A stretch of DNA of 39,220 nucleotides. It comes from an uncultured Clostridia bacterium (GTDB lineage Bacteria > Bacillota > Clostridia > TANB77 > CAG-508). The notes below the pieces were generated by a model. The model had not been told where the DNA came from, did not search any database, and saw only the letters and a list, made by a program, of their open reading frames with translations. The stretch spans positions 69,590 through 108,809 of the forward strand of contig CALXHG010000005.1 in the NCBI GenBank assembly GCA_944388045.1. Reading direction: 5' to 3'. Shown here piece by piece: positions 16,478 through 24,138 of this stretch. Positions within the stretch are counted from its first letter, which is position 1. Each line of letters starts with the position of its first letter. The translations under genes and the position numbers were made by a program.

Positions 16478-17240
16478 TTGCATATATTTTAATAAATACA
16501 AATTAAGTAAAAAAGAAATTGCCTTTTTGGTAATTATTAATTTGATATGTTTAGCAATTCCATTTTTAATTGTTTCTAGACAATTAATTTTAACAACAAT
16601 AGTAATTACAGGATTTACTATAATGAGTTTATACAAAAAACATGAACTAAAAATGATAATTTTTATAGTATGTTTAGGTTTAATTACGTGGATTTTAATA
16701 AGCCAATTTAGAAATCAAAGTGATGCCTATTTAAAGAAAGCATTAAATATACAAGATGATTGTGTATTATCTGTAAGTAATATGCAAATATATATGTATG
16801 TTGCTATAAATTATGATAATTTTAATTTAAATGTAGATGAATTACCACAACATTATTATGGAACAAAATCATTATTTCCGTTATTTGCATTTACAGGATT
16901 AAAATTTATAATGCCATCTATAACTAATGCAGCTTCTTCTGCAAACAAAATTATACAAGTATATAATACATATCCAATAATATTAACTCCATATTTGGAC
17001 TTTGGAGGAATAGGAATAGTTATTTATATGTTATTAATAGGATATATAAGTTGCTTTGTAGAAAAAAGAAAAGAAAACGAACCAGTGAATATACTTTTAA
17101 AATCATTAATTAAATATGCATTATTATTTTCATTCTTTACATCTTATTTTGCAAATGCAGCATTTTGGTTTTATGTTATAATATTATTGATAGGAAAACT
17201 TGTATTTTTTAGTAAAATTTTTATTAAAAGTGATGAATAA
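16467..17240 (+). CDS. C-terminal half of the frameshifted polysaccharide polymerase
   Basis: This reading frame is open from 16428, and homology-like sequence starts at once (GIHYFTVSCALILPIS). The nominal TTG start at 16467 therefore lies inside the protein and has no ribosome binding site. It encodes at least six hydrophobic helices with a large loop containing DELPQHYYGTKSLFPLFAF, and then PIILTPYLDFGGIGIVIYM. The latter is a late-helix motif of repeat-unit polymerases (Wzy), in which lipid-linked units are joined outside the membrane. Together with 15167-16430 it would give one DUF4422-polymerase protein of about 690 residues. Whether a functional protein is made depends on whether the shift is real, a sequencing error or bypassed by ribosomes. 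Confidence 0.75.
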   Translation: MPISCIYFNKYKLSKKEIAFLVIINLICLAIPFLIVSRQLILTTIVITGFTIMSLYKKHELKMIIFIVCLGLITWILISQFRNQSDAYLKKALNIQDDCVLSVSNMQIYMYVAINYDNFNLNVDELPQHYYGTKSLFPLFAFTGLKFIMPSITNAASSANKIIQVYNTYPIILTPYLDFGGIGIVIYMLLIGYISCFVEKRKENEPVNILLKSLIKYALLFSFFTSYFANAAFWFYVIILLIGKLVFFSKIFIKSDE

Positions 17241-17248
17241 AATAAATG

Positions 17249-17330
17249 CTTTTTATATAATAAAAAATTAAATAAAAACTTGTTTCCACTTTTAATTATA
17301 GTATTATATTATTTTTTATTATATAAAAAG
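17249..17330. repeat. Perfect 20-bp inverted repeat with 42-base spacer
   Basis: CTTTTTATATAATAAAAAAT (17249-17268) is exactly the reverse complement of 17311-17330. It fills most of the 135-base gap between the polymerase and the pyruvyltransferase gene. It could be an mRNA hairpin, a bidirectional terminator (the arms end in A/T runs) or the remains of a small mobile element; no coding capacity lies between the arms. Confidence 0.8.
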
Positions 17331-17375
17331 TTTAATTAAATATACAAAGAAAGGTAATATACAAAAGGTTTAAAA

Positions 17376-18512
17376 ATGAAGAAAGTGTTATTATACGGAT
17401 GGTATTCAGCAGACAATCTTGGTGATGATTTTATGTTGGAAACAACTTATCAATTTTTAAAAAAGAATGATGTTGAAGTAAAAATATTACAAAAAAAGGA
17501 TGATAAAAATTATTTTATAGATTATCAAAATGATTATGAAAAAATTGAATATTTTTTGTATAAAGATTATTCTAAAAATAAAATAATAAATAAATTAATA
17601 AAACTTACAAAATTAACGAGATTTGCAATACATTCAAAGTATTTTAAAAGCTTTGATTCTATAATTTTTATAGGTGGAGGATATGTAAATGGTGTTTTCA
17701 ATTTTATGGAACTAATTAATATGTACTTACTATCCAAAAAATTTAAAAATGTTTATTTTACTGGACAAACAGTAGGTCCATTTAAAAATAAAATTGAAAG
17801 TAAAATAGCAAAAAAAATATATAGTAAAGGCAAGAGAATTTTTGTAAGAGAGATCTTTTCTGATAAAATTTTAAATGAATATAATATTAAACATGAAATA
17901 GTTGCAGATGATGCATTTCTATTTGATGAAAAAAATAAAAAATATGAAATATATTCAAATAATTCAAAAGAGAAAAATTATATTTTAATAAATTTAAAAG
18001 ATTTTAGTGGATATGAACAAGCACAAAATAAGTTTTTTACAATTATAAAAAACTTAGCAACAAAATTAAATTATGATATAAAATGTATTCCATTTCGTTC
18101 CAATAAAGACAGTAAAGAATACAAAAATCATATTGAATTAGTAAAGTATTTAAAAGAAAATAATATAAATGCTAGTATTTGTATTCCTAAAAATATAGCA
18201 GAATTAAAAAAACTATATGATGAATCTAGTTTTGTTATAGGAACAGCATATCATTCTGTTACCTTAGCACTTTTATTTAACAAAATTCCGTATTCAGCAT
18301 ATATAGGAGAATATTATAAAATGAAAATTCAAGGAATTTTATCATTTTATAATTTGGAGAAATCAAATTGTTTTGATATTTTAAATGAAAATGAAGAGGT
18401 GATTTGTAATAAAATTATAAAAGATAAAAAAGATAATACAAATATTGCGAATATTACAAAACAATTATGTAATAAAATTAATGCAAAATGGTTTTCTATG
18501 ATAGGAGAATAA
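17376..18512 (+). CDS. Polysaccharide pyruvyltransferase family protein
   Basis: A 378-residue member of the same superfamily as the gene at 2414, but distant from it. Motifs: VLLYGWYSADNLGDDFML at the N-terminus (the N-x-GD element of the first Rossmann half), SIIFIGGGYVNGVF near residue 98, VYFTGQTVGPFKNK near 126, FVREIFSDKIL near 155, and VIGTAYHSVTLALLFNKIPY near 288 (the H-S-V-x-x-A-L element). Known: relatives transfer pyruvate, or are annotated as WcaK/AmsJ-like exopolysaccharide enzymes. It has its own GAAAGG ribosome binding site region after the 17249 inverted repeat and ends 3 bases before the flippase ATG, so these two are coupled. Confidence 0.8.
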   Translation: MKKVLLYGWYSADNLGDDFMLETTYQFLKKNDVEVKILQKKDDKNYFIDYQNDYEKIEYFLYKDYSKNKIINKLIKLTKLTRFAIHSKYFKSFDSIIFIGGGYVNGVFNFMELINMYLLSKKFKNVYFTGQTVGPFKNKIESKIAKKIYSKGKRIFVREIFSDKILNEYNIKHEIVADDAFLFDEKNKKYEIYSNNSKEKNYILINLKDFSGYEQAQNKFFTIIKNLATKLNYDIKCIPFRSNKDSKEYKNHIELVKYLKENNINASICIPKNIAELKKLYDESSFVIGTAYHSVTLALLFNKIPYSAYIGEYYKMKIQGILSFYNLEKSNCFDILNENEEVICNKIIKDKKDNTNIANITKQLCNKINAKWFSMIGE

Positions 18513-18515
18513 GTG

Positions 18516-19925
18516 ATGAAACGAGAAGAAAAATTGTTAAAAAATACATTAATACTGTCAATTGGTACAATTCTTCCTAAATTAGCAGTTTTTATAACAT
18601 TACCTATTTATACAAAATATTTAACAAAAACAGAATATGGAATATATGATTTAATTGCATCAGTTGTGTTGTTTTTAGTTCCTTTAATTACTTTACAAAT
18701 ACAAGATGGTATTTTTAGATATTTATTAGAAGAAAAAAATAGTGAAAATAAATCAAAAATTATTACAACAACAACAATATTTGTAACTTTAACAACTGTT
18801 ATTATTGGTTTTATAGCATTTTTTGTTCTAAGGAATATAGAATTTACACTTAGAATACTAATTTTATTATATTTTTTATTTTATATTTTACTACAAGTTG
18901 TTATGCAAATTGCACGTGGAATAGGAGAAAATAAAAAATATTCAGTTGCAAGTATAATAAATTCTTTTTTTAATATTGTATTAGTTATACCTCTTTTAGT
19001 TTGTATTAGATTAGGAATAAATGGATTGATGCTATCTCTTACAGTTTCAATGATTGTATCTATTATATATTTAGCAAAATCAATCAAATTGTTTAAATAT
19101 TTGAATTTCAAGTATTGGGATTTTAATTATTTGAAAAATATAATGAAATATTCAATTCCAATGATACCAAATTCAATTGCATGGTGGGTAATAAATTTAT
19201 CTGATAGATTGATAATAACTAATAAACTAGGATTAGAACAAAATGCTATATATGCAGCTTCAAATAAGATTCCATCAATTTATAATATTGCATATACTAC
19301 ATTTAATATGGCTTGGCAAGAATCTGCAACTGTTGAAAAAAATTCAAAAGATGTTTGTGAATATTATAGTAATATATTTAAAAATTTATTAGAATTATTA
19401 TTTGGCGCTATTTTAGTTATAATAGCAGTTAGTCCTATTATATTTAGAATATTGATAGATAGCTCATATAATGAAGCAATGAAACAAATGCCTATTTTGT
19501 TTTTAGCATTATTTTTCTTGAGTTTTGCTAATTTTTATGGTGGAATTTATGTAGCATTTAAAAAAACAAAGAAAGTTGCTAAATCTTCTTTATGGGGAGC
19601 AATAATAAATATAGTTGTAAATTTATTATTTATAAAAAGAATTGGATTATATGCAGCTTCTATTTCAACATTAATTTCATATGTATTTATTACTATTTAT
19701 AGAGCAATAGATATTCAAAAAGAATTTAAAATAAAATATGAATATAAAAAAATATTTATATGTTTAGTATTACTTATAGCTGAGTGTTTATTGATTAATA
19801 TTAATAATTGGATATTTTATATTATTAATATAATTATAACAATTAGTGTATTTGTTTTTATAAATAAAATGAAATTAATATTTATTATAAAAAATTTGAA
19901 GAATAGAAGAAATGTTAATATATAG
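18516..19925 (+). CDS. Second Wzx-type polysaccharide flippase
   Basis: A 469-residue polytopic protein with about 12-14 hydrophobic helices, of the MOP-superfamily flippase type. Its N-terminus (NTLILSIGTILPKLAVFITLPIY, with KTEYGIYDLIASV after it) is very typical of Wzx proteins. ATG 18516 is preferred over the GTG at 18513 because GGAG at 18504-18507 is then 8 bases away. It moves lipid-linked repeat units for the second glycan. It is only weakly similar to the flippase at 4719, in line with different substrates. Confidence 0.88.
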   Translation: MKREEKLLKNTLILSIGTILPKLAVFITLPIYTKYLTKTEYGIYDLIASVVLFLVPLITLQIQDGIFRYLLEEKNSENKSKIITTTTIFVTLTTVIIGFIAFFVLRNIEFTLRILILLYFLFYILLQVVMQIARGIGENKKYSVASIINSFFNIVLVIPLLVCIRLGINGLMLSLTVSMIVSIIYLAKSIKLFKYLNFKYWDFNYLKNIMKYSIPMIPNSIAWWVINLSDRLIITNKLGLEQNAIYAASNKIPSIYNIAYTTFNMAWQESATVEKNSKDVCEYYSNIFKNLLELLFGAILVIIAVSPIIFRILIDSSYNEAMKQMPILFLALFFLSFANFYGGIYVAFKKTKKVAKSSLWGAIINIVVNLLFIKRIGLYAASISTLISYVFITIYRAIDIQKEFKIKYEYKKIFICLVLLIAECLLININNWIFYIINIIITISVFVFINKMKLIFIIKNLKNRRNVNI

Positions 19926-20026
19926 TAAACAATAAGAAAATTTATTTTATGCCATTTAAAATAAAACAAGCTATAAAAGACTTCAAATTAAATTAATATT
20001 TAAACTAAAAAAGGAATGAGTAAAAA

Positions 20027-21157
20027 ATGAAATATGATTATCTAATTGTAGGCTCTGGACTATTTGGAGCAATATTTGCATATGAAGCAAATAAAAGAGG
20101 AAAAAAATGTCTAGTAATAGACAAAAGAAACCATATAGCAGGAAATATTTATACTGAAAAAATTGATGGAATAAATGTACACAAATATGGTGCACATATA
20201 TTCCATACAAGTAATAAAGAAGTATGGGAATATATTAATCAATTTGCAGAGTTTAATCGTTACACTAATTCACCAGTTGCAAGATATAAAAACGAATTAT
20301 ATAATATGCCTTTTAATATGAATACATTTAATAAATTATGGGGAGTAATTACACCAGAAGAAGCTAGAGCAAAAATAGAAGAAGAAAAAAAAGAAGCAGG
20401 AATAACAGAGCCAAAAAATTTAGAAGAACAAGCTATAAGTTTAGTTGGAAAAACAATTTATGAAAAATTAGTTAAAGGTTATACAGAAAAACAATGGGGG
20501 CAAAGAGCAACAGAACTTCCAAGTTTTATTATTAAAAGACTTCCTGTTAGGTTTATTTATGATAATAATTACTTTAATGATATTTACCAAGGTATACCAA
20601 TTGGTGGTTATACTCCAATAATAGAAAAAATGTTAGAAGGAATAGAAGTAAAATTAAATTGTGATTTTTTTGAAAATAGAAATGAATTAGAAAATATTGC
20701 AGAAAAGATTGTATTTACAGGACAAATTGATAAATACTATAATTATCAATTTGGAGAATTAGAGTATAGAAGCTTAAGATTTGAAACAGAGATATTAGAA
20801 GAAGAAAATTATCAAGGAAATGCAGTTGTAAATTACACTGCATATGAAGTTCCATATACAAGAATTATTGAGCATAAACATTTTGAATATGGTGCAAGTT
20901 TAGGAAAAATTGCAGAAGGTCAAGCTTTAACAAAAACAATTATTACAAGAGAATATCCAGATGCTTGGACTAAGGAAAAAGAACCATATTATCCAATAAA
21001 TAATGATAAAAATAATACTTTATATGAAAAATATAAAGAACTTGCAGATAAAGATTCTAAAGTATTATTTGGAGGAAGATTAGGACAATACAAATATTTT
21101 GACATGGACAAAGTAATTGCTGAAGCTTTAAAATTTGTAAAAGCAGAATTAAAATAA
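20027..21157 (+). CDS. glf: UDP-galactopyranose mutase
   Basis: A 376-residue flavoenzyme that converts UDP-galactopyranose to UDP-galactofuranose in the cytoplasm. YDYLIVGSGLFGAIFAYE (residues 3-20) is the FAD-binding GxGxxG. VIDKRNHIAGNIYTE near 35, VHKYGAHIFHTSNKEVW near 50, and the FNRYTNSPVARYKN loop are family hallmarks. YTEKQWG near 144, RLPVRF near 164, and GGRLGQYKYFDMDKVI near the C-terminus are the substrate and flavin contacts. Length is normal for bacterial Glf. It follows the flippase by 101 bases and precedes the LCP gene. With the DUF4422 domain upstream it points to galactofuranose in the second glycan. Confidence 0.97.
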   Translation: MKYDYLIVGSGLFGAIFAYEANKRGKKCLVIDKRNHIAGNIYTEKIDGINVHKYGAHIFHTSNKEVWEYINQFAEFNRYTNSPVARYKNELYNMPFNMNTFNKLWGVITPEEARAKIEEEKKEAGITEPKNLEEQAISLVGKTIYEKLVKGYTEKQWGQRATELPSFIIKRLPVRFIYDNNYFNDIYQGIPIGGYTPIIEKMLEGIEVKLNCDFFENRNELENIAEKIVFTGQIDKYYNYQFGELEYRSLRFETEILEEENYQGNAVVNYTAYEVPYTRIIEHKHFEYGASLGKIAEGQALTKTIITREYPDAWTKEKEPYYPINNDKNNTLYEKYKELADKDSKVLFGGRLGQYKYFDMDKVIAEALKFVKAELK

Positions 21158-21252
21158 ATAATAAATAAATTAAAAATTCAAATAAAAAATAATATATTTT
21201 AATAAAATATAAACTAAAGTATAAATTTGATGAATCGTGAAAGGAGAAAAAA

Positions 21253-22308
21253 ATGGGAAAAACAACAGAAGTAAAGAAAAAAAATAAAGCACTAAAAATA
21301 TTTTTAAGAATATTATTAATTTTAATTATTTTAATAGTAATACTTGCTGGTATAGCAGTAGGATATATAAGTAATAAATTAGGAAAAATTAATGTAGAGA
21401 AAATTGATGAAACTGCAATAGGAATAGATGATGAAACAAAAGATGAGCTATCTGAATTCAGAAATATTGCATTATTAGGAATAGATAGTAGAGCTGATGA
21501 TTATGGACTAGGTAATAGAAGTGATTGTATCATTATAGCTAGTTTAAATAATAAAACAAAAGAAATCAAACTAATTTCAGTTTATAGAGATACATATATG
21601 CAAATGGAAGAAAAGGGAAAAACAGTATTAGATAAAATAACACATGCATATGCATATGGCGGTCCTCAGAACACATTAAAAGCATTAAATACTAATTTAG
21701 ATTTAAATATTTCTGAATATATAACTGTTAATTTTGATGCAGTTATTGCAGCTGTTGATGCATTGGGTGGAATTATAATAGATATTGAAGATGAGGATGA
21801 ATTATATCAAGTAAATGATTATGTAAAAGATACACGAGCTAATTCTGGAGTTGATTCTGGATTTGTTAGTGGTACAGGACCTCAAGTACTAAATGGAGTT
21901 CAAGCTGTGGCATATTCAAGAGTTAGATATACAGCAGGTGGAGATTATAAAAGAACAGAAAGAATGAGAACAGTAATAGAAGCAATGCTTACAAAAGCAA
22001 AAACATTAAGTATCAGCCAATTAAACAAATTAATAGATACAATTTTACCAAGAATTAGTACAAATATTTCTGGAACAGAAATTTTGTCACTTGTTCCTAG
22101 TATAACATCATATAATATAGTTGATAGTGAAGGATGGCCATATAAAACAGAAGGTGTAACTTTAAATAGATGGTATGGAGTTCCTGTAACACTAGAAAGT
22201 AATGTAGTACAATTACATCAAGAAGTATTTAATCAAACTGATTATGTTGCTGATGAAACTGTAAAAGAAATTAGTCAACAAATTATAAATAAAACTGGTA
22301 AAAAATAA
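21253..22308 (+). CDS. LytR-CpsA-Psr (LCP) family glycopolymer ligase
   Basis: A 351-residue membrane-anchored protein. A basic N-terminus (Lys-rich residues 8-14) and one transmembrane helix (about 16-38) are followed by the LCP domain: NIALLGIDSRADDYGLGNRSDCIIIAS, where the Asp and Arg residues bind the polyprenyl pyrophosphate, then ISVYRDTYM near 112. YITVNFDAVIAAVDALGGI near 157, NGVQAVAYSRVRYTAGGDYKRTERM near 214-238 and a C-terminal helical cap complete it. Function: transfers polyprenyl-linked polymers to peptidoglycan. As the last gene of the second module it is the likely attachment enzyme for that glycan. GTGAAAGGAG precedes the ATG, and a strong terminator follows 8 bases after the stop. 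Confidence 0.95.
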   Translation: MGKTTEVKKKNKALKIFLRILLILIILIVILAGIAVGYISNKLGKINVEKIDETAIGIDDETKDELSEFRNIALLGIDSRADDYGLGNRSDCIIIASLNNKTKEIKLISVYRDTYMQMEEKGKTVLDKITHAYAYGGPQNTLKALNTNLDLNISEYITVNFDAVIAAVDALGGIIIDIEDEDELYQVNDYVKDTRANSGVDSGFVSGTGPQVLNGVQAVAYSRVRYTAGGDYKRTERMRTVIEAMLTKAKTLSISQLNKLIDTILPRISTNISGTEILSLVPSITSYNIVDSEGWPYKTEGVTLNRWYGVPVTLESNVVQLHQEVFNQTDYVADETVKEISQQIINKTGKK

Positions 22309-22314
22309 TTATAA

Positions 22315-22354
22315 TTAGGGTCGAGTCTTTGTTTATTAGAGTCGATCCTTTTTG
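22315..22354 (+). repeat. Two diverged copies of the 22-bp GGGGTCGGTCCCTTTTG repeat
   Basis: The right-hand copy, TATTAGAGTCGATCCTTTT, differs from the array consensus TATTGGGGTCGGTCCCTTTT only by transitions (three G/A and one T/C). The left-hand copy begins 21 bases earlier (AATTAGGGTCGAGTCTTTG) and is more diverged. The two halves pair to make the terminator. Confidence 0.6.
22317..22353 (+). terminator. Rho-independent terminator after the LCP gene
   Basis: AGGGTCGA (22317-22324) pairs with TCGATCCT (22342-22349) with one wobble. An inner TCT/AGA stem extends it past a mismatched G-G. Five T residues run from 22349. It ends the second polysaccharide module, and it looks built from two diverged units of the 22-bp repeat seen at 37786. 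Confidence 0.8.
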
Positions 22355-22385
22355 TACTACATGGCAATGACCAATTCTAGGAACA

Positions 22386-22412
22386 AAAGGCAGGAGCACA
22401 ACTCCTGCCTTT
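22386..22412. terminator. 11-bp GC-rich hairpin, bidirectional terminator
   Basis: AAAGGCAGGAG (22386-22396) and CTCCTGCCTTT (22402-22412) pair perfectly around a 5-base loop. It lies between convergent genes. The T-run is better on the minus strand (CTTTTGTT), so it most likely ends the spore-protein transcript and backs up the terminator at 22317. Confidence 0.8.
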
Positions 22413-22535
22413 ATGTATGTTTAAACTAAAAACATATATAAAACCAAGAATAATACTTCTGCCTAAAAAGACTTATTACATTATATTCTTAAATTATTAG
22501 AAAAATGCATAATTTATAAAAAATCATAAAATAAA

Positions 22536-22736
22536 CTATTTCATGTTATTTTCAACTTGTTGGATCATTTTTCTAACCATATTTCCACCTATTTTACCAG
22601 CATCTTTAGCTGATATATCACCATTGTAACCATCTTTTAAAGTTACACCTATTTCTGAAGCAACTTCATATTTGAATTTATCTAAAGCGCTCATAGCTTC
22701 TGGTACTAATTTTTTATTGCTGTTTGAATTTGCCAT
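22536..22736 (-). CDS. Alpha/beta-type small acid-soluble spore protein
   Basis: A 66-residue protein on the minus strand, the only recognised minus-strand gene here. KFKYEVASEIGVTLKDGYNG near residue 21 and AKDAGKIGGNMVRKMI near 43 are the two conserved blocks of alpha/beta SASPs. The first contains the Glu-Ile/Val cleavage context of the germination protease (YEVASEIGV). Function: coats spore DNA and protects it from UV and peroxide; it is degraded at germination. GGAGGTG (22745-22751) lies 8 bases before the ATG. A SigG-type promoter is expected upstream, but I could not identify one with confidence. Standalone location between unrelated genes is normal for SASP genes. Confidence 0.97.
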   Translation of the reverse strand: MANSNSNKKLVPEAMSALDKFKYEVASEIGVTLKDGYNGDISAKDAGKIGGNMVRKMIQQVENNMK

Positions 22737-23111
22737 CTGTTATTCACCTCCGTTATATATAACTTCTAATATTTCTATATAATTAAATTACTAGAATTAA
22801 TATATAGAATTCAGATTTTGTAAAAAATACATTTCTGATTTTATGAAAAAGTAAAAACTTTTTCTAAAAATAGAATATGCAAATTTAAATTATTTAAACA
22901 AGAATTTTTTTCCAAAAGAAGAAAAAAATTTAATAAAAAAAATTTGTAGAAAAATATTGCATTTTTTTTTATAATTGATTACAATTTATATGTTGACCAT
23001 TTATTTTAAAATTATTAAAAAATATATTTAATTGCTAAAACGTATTTAAAAAGATTTATAGGTAATCTATCAAAACCTAAATAAAATTTAATAAGAAAGA
23101 GAATAAAAATA
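22737..23111. other. 375-base divergent intergenic region
   Basis: Extremely AT-rich and without a coding frame. It carries the ribosome binding site of the spore-protein gene, an AT hairpin (AATTTTTTTC at 22903-22912 with GAAAAAAATT at 22921-22930) and the promoter at 22957-22985. A second, weaker match (TTGACC 22993, TAAAAA 23016, 17-base spacer) reads toward the HAD gene. Confidence 0.7.
22957..22985 (+). promoter_or_regulatory. SigA-type promoter of the HAD phosphatase gene
   Basis: TTGCAT (22957-22962) and TACAAT (22980-22985) with a 17-base spacer, the same -35 hexamer and spacing as the promoters at 8577 and 13330. It predicts a leader of about 120 bases. Confidence 0.6.
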
Positions 23112-24005
23112 ATGTATAAATTAATAGCAATAGATTTAGATGGAACCATGTTAAATAAATATGGGATTATCACACAAAATACAAAAGACATAATAAAAAA
23201 AGTTCAAGAAAAAGGAATAGAAATTATAATAGCTTCTGGAAGAACAATAAATTCTGTAAAAAATTTTTCAAAAGAAATTAATAGTAAAAACTATTTTATT
23301 TCAGGTAATGGTGCTATAACTTATGATATAAAAAATGATAAAATTTTATATGAAAATGTTTTGAGCAAAAATAAAGTATTACAAGTAATTAAAATTTGTG
23401 AGGAGAATAGTATATATTATAGTGTTTATACAGAAAATGGAATTATAACTAAAAATTTAAATTTTAATACATTATATTATTATAAAGAAAATTTAAATAA
23501 AGAAGAAAAAGACAAAACAAATATAAATATAGTTCAAGATATATATAAATATATTGATGAAAAAGATGAAAAAATACTTAAAATAATGATTTGTGATGAT
23601 AATCAATCTGTTTTTAAATCAATATTAAAAAAATTAGGAGAAATTACAGATATCGAAATTTTAGAAGTATCACATATGTCAAGAAAGCTAATAAAACAAG
23701 GAACTGAAGAAATTGCTTTAGAATATTTTTACACAGAAATTACTTCAAAAAATGTAGATAAATGGAATGCACTAGAAAAATTAATTGAATTATTAAATAT
23801 TACGAAAAATGAAGTAATTACAATTGGTGATAATGCAAATGATATTAAGATGATAAAAAATGCAGGTTTAGGAATAGCGATGGGAGAAAGTGCACCATAT
23901 GTAAAAGAGCAAGCAAATATTGTTGCAGAAAGTAATGATAATGACGGTGTTGCAATGTTTTTAAAACAGTATTTTTTGGATAATAATGTAAATAATGAGA
24001 TTTGA
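23112..24005 (+). CDS. Cof-type HAD-superfamily phosphatase
   Basis: A 297-residue soluble hydrolase. Motif I is AIDLDGTML (nucleophile Asp8, acid/base Asp10), motif II IIASGRT near 37, and motif IV ITIGDNANDIKMIKNAGLGIAMG near 238, with a C-terminal NDNDGVAMFL. The motif III lysine probably lies near residue 215. A subclass IIB cap lies between residues 85 and 190. Known: Cof-type HADs dephosphorylate small phosphorylated metabolites with broad specificity. The gene is alone: 106 bases after its promoter-bearing gap and 133 bases before the Tad-like operon. Confidence 0.92.
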   Translation: MYKLIAIDLDGTMLNKYGIITQNTKDIIKKVQEKGIEIIIASGRTINSVKNFSKEINSKNYFISGNGAITYDIKNDKILYENVLSKNKVLQVIKICEENSIYYSVYTENGIITKNLNFNTLYYYKENLNKEEKDKTNINIVQDIYKYIDEKDEKILKIMICDDNQSVFKSILKKLGEITDIEILEVSHMSRKLIKQGTEEIALEYFYTEITSKNVDKWNALEKLIELLNITKNEVITIGDNANDIKMIKNAGLGIAMGESAPYVKEQANIVAESNDNDGVAMFLKQYFLDNNVNNEI

Positions 24006-24066
24006 AAAATAATATTACAGAAATATTACAACATTATTAATTTTGTATTACAATAGACTGTTTTTG

Positions 24067-24095
24067 TTGATTTTTATATAAAATTATTGTAAAAT
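24067..24095 (+). promoter_or_regulatory. Promoter of the Tad-like operon
   Basis: TTGATT (24067-24072) and TAAAAT (24090-24095) with a 17-base spacer, 43 bases before the CpaB-like start. The match to consensus is moderate in both hexamers, but the position and spacing are right. Confidence 0.5.
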
Positions 24096-24138
24096 TAAAA
24101 AAGAAAAGAAAGAATGAATGGAAGGAATGTGATAAAAT

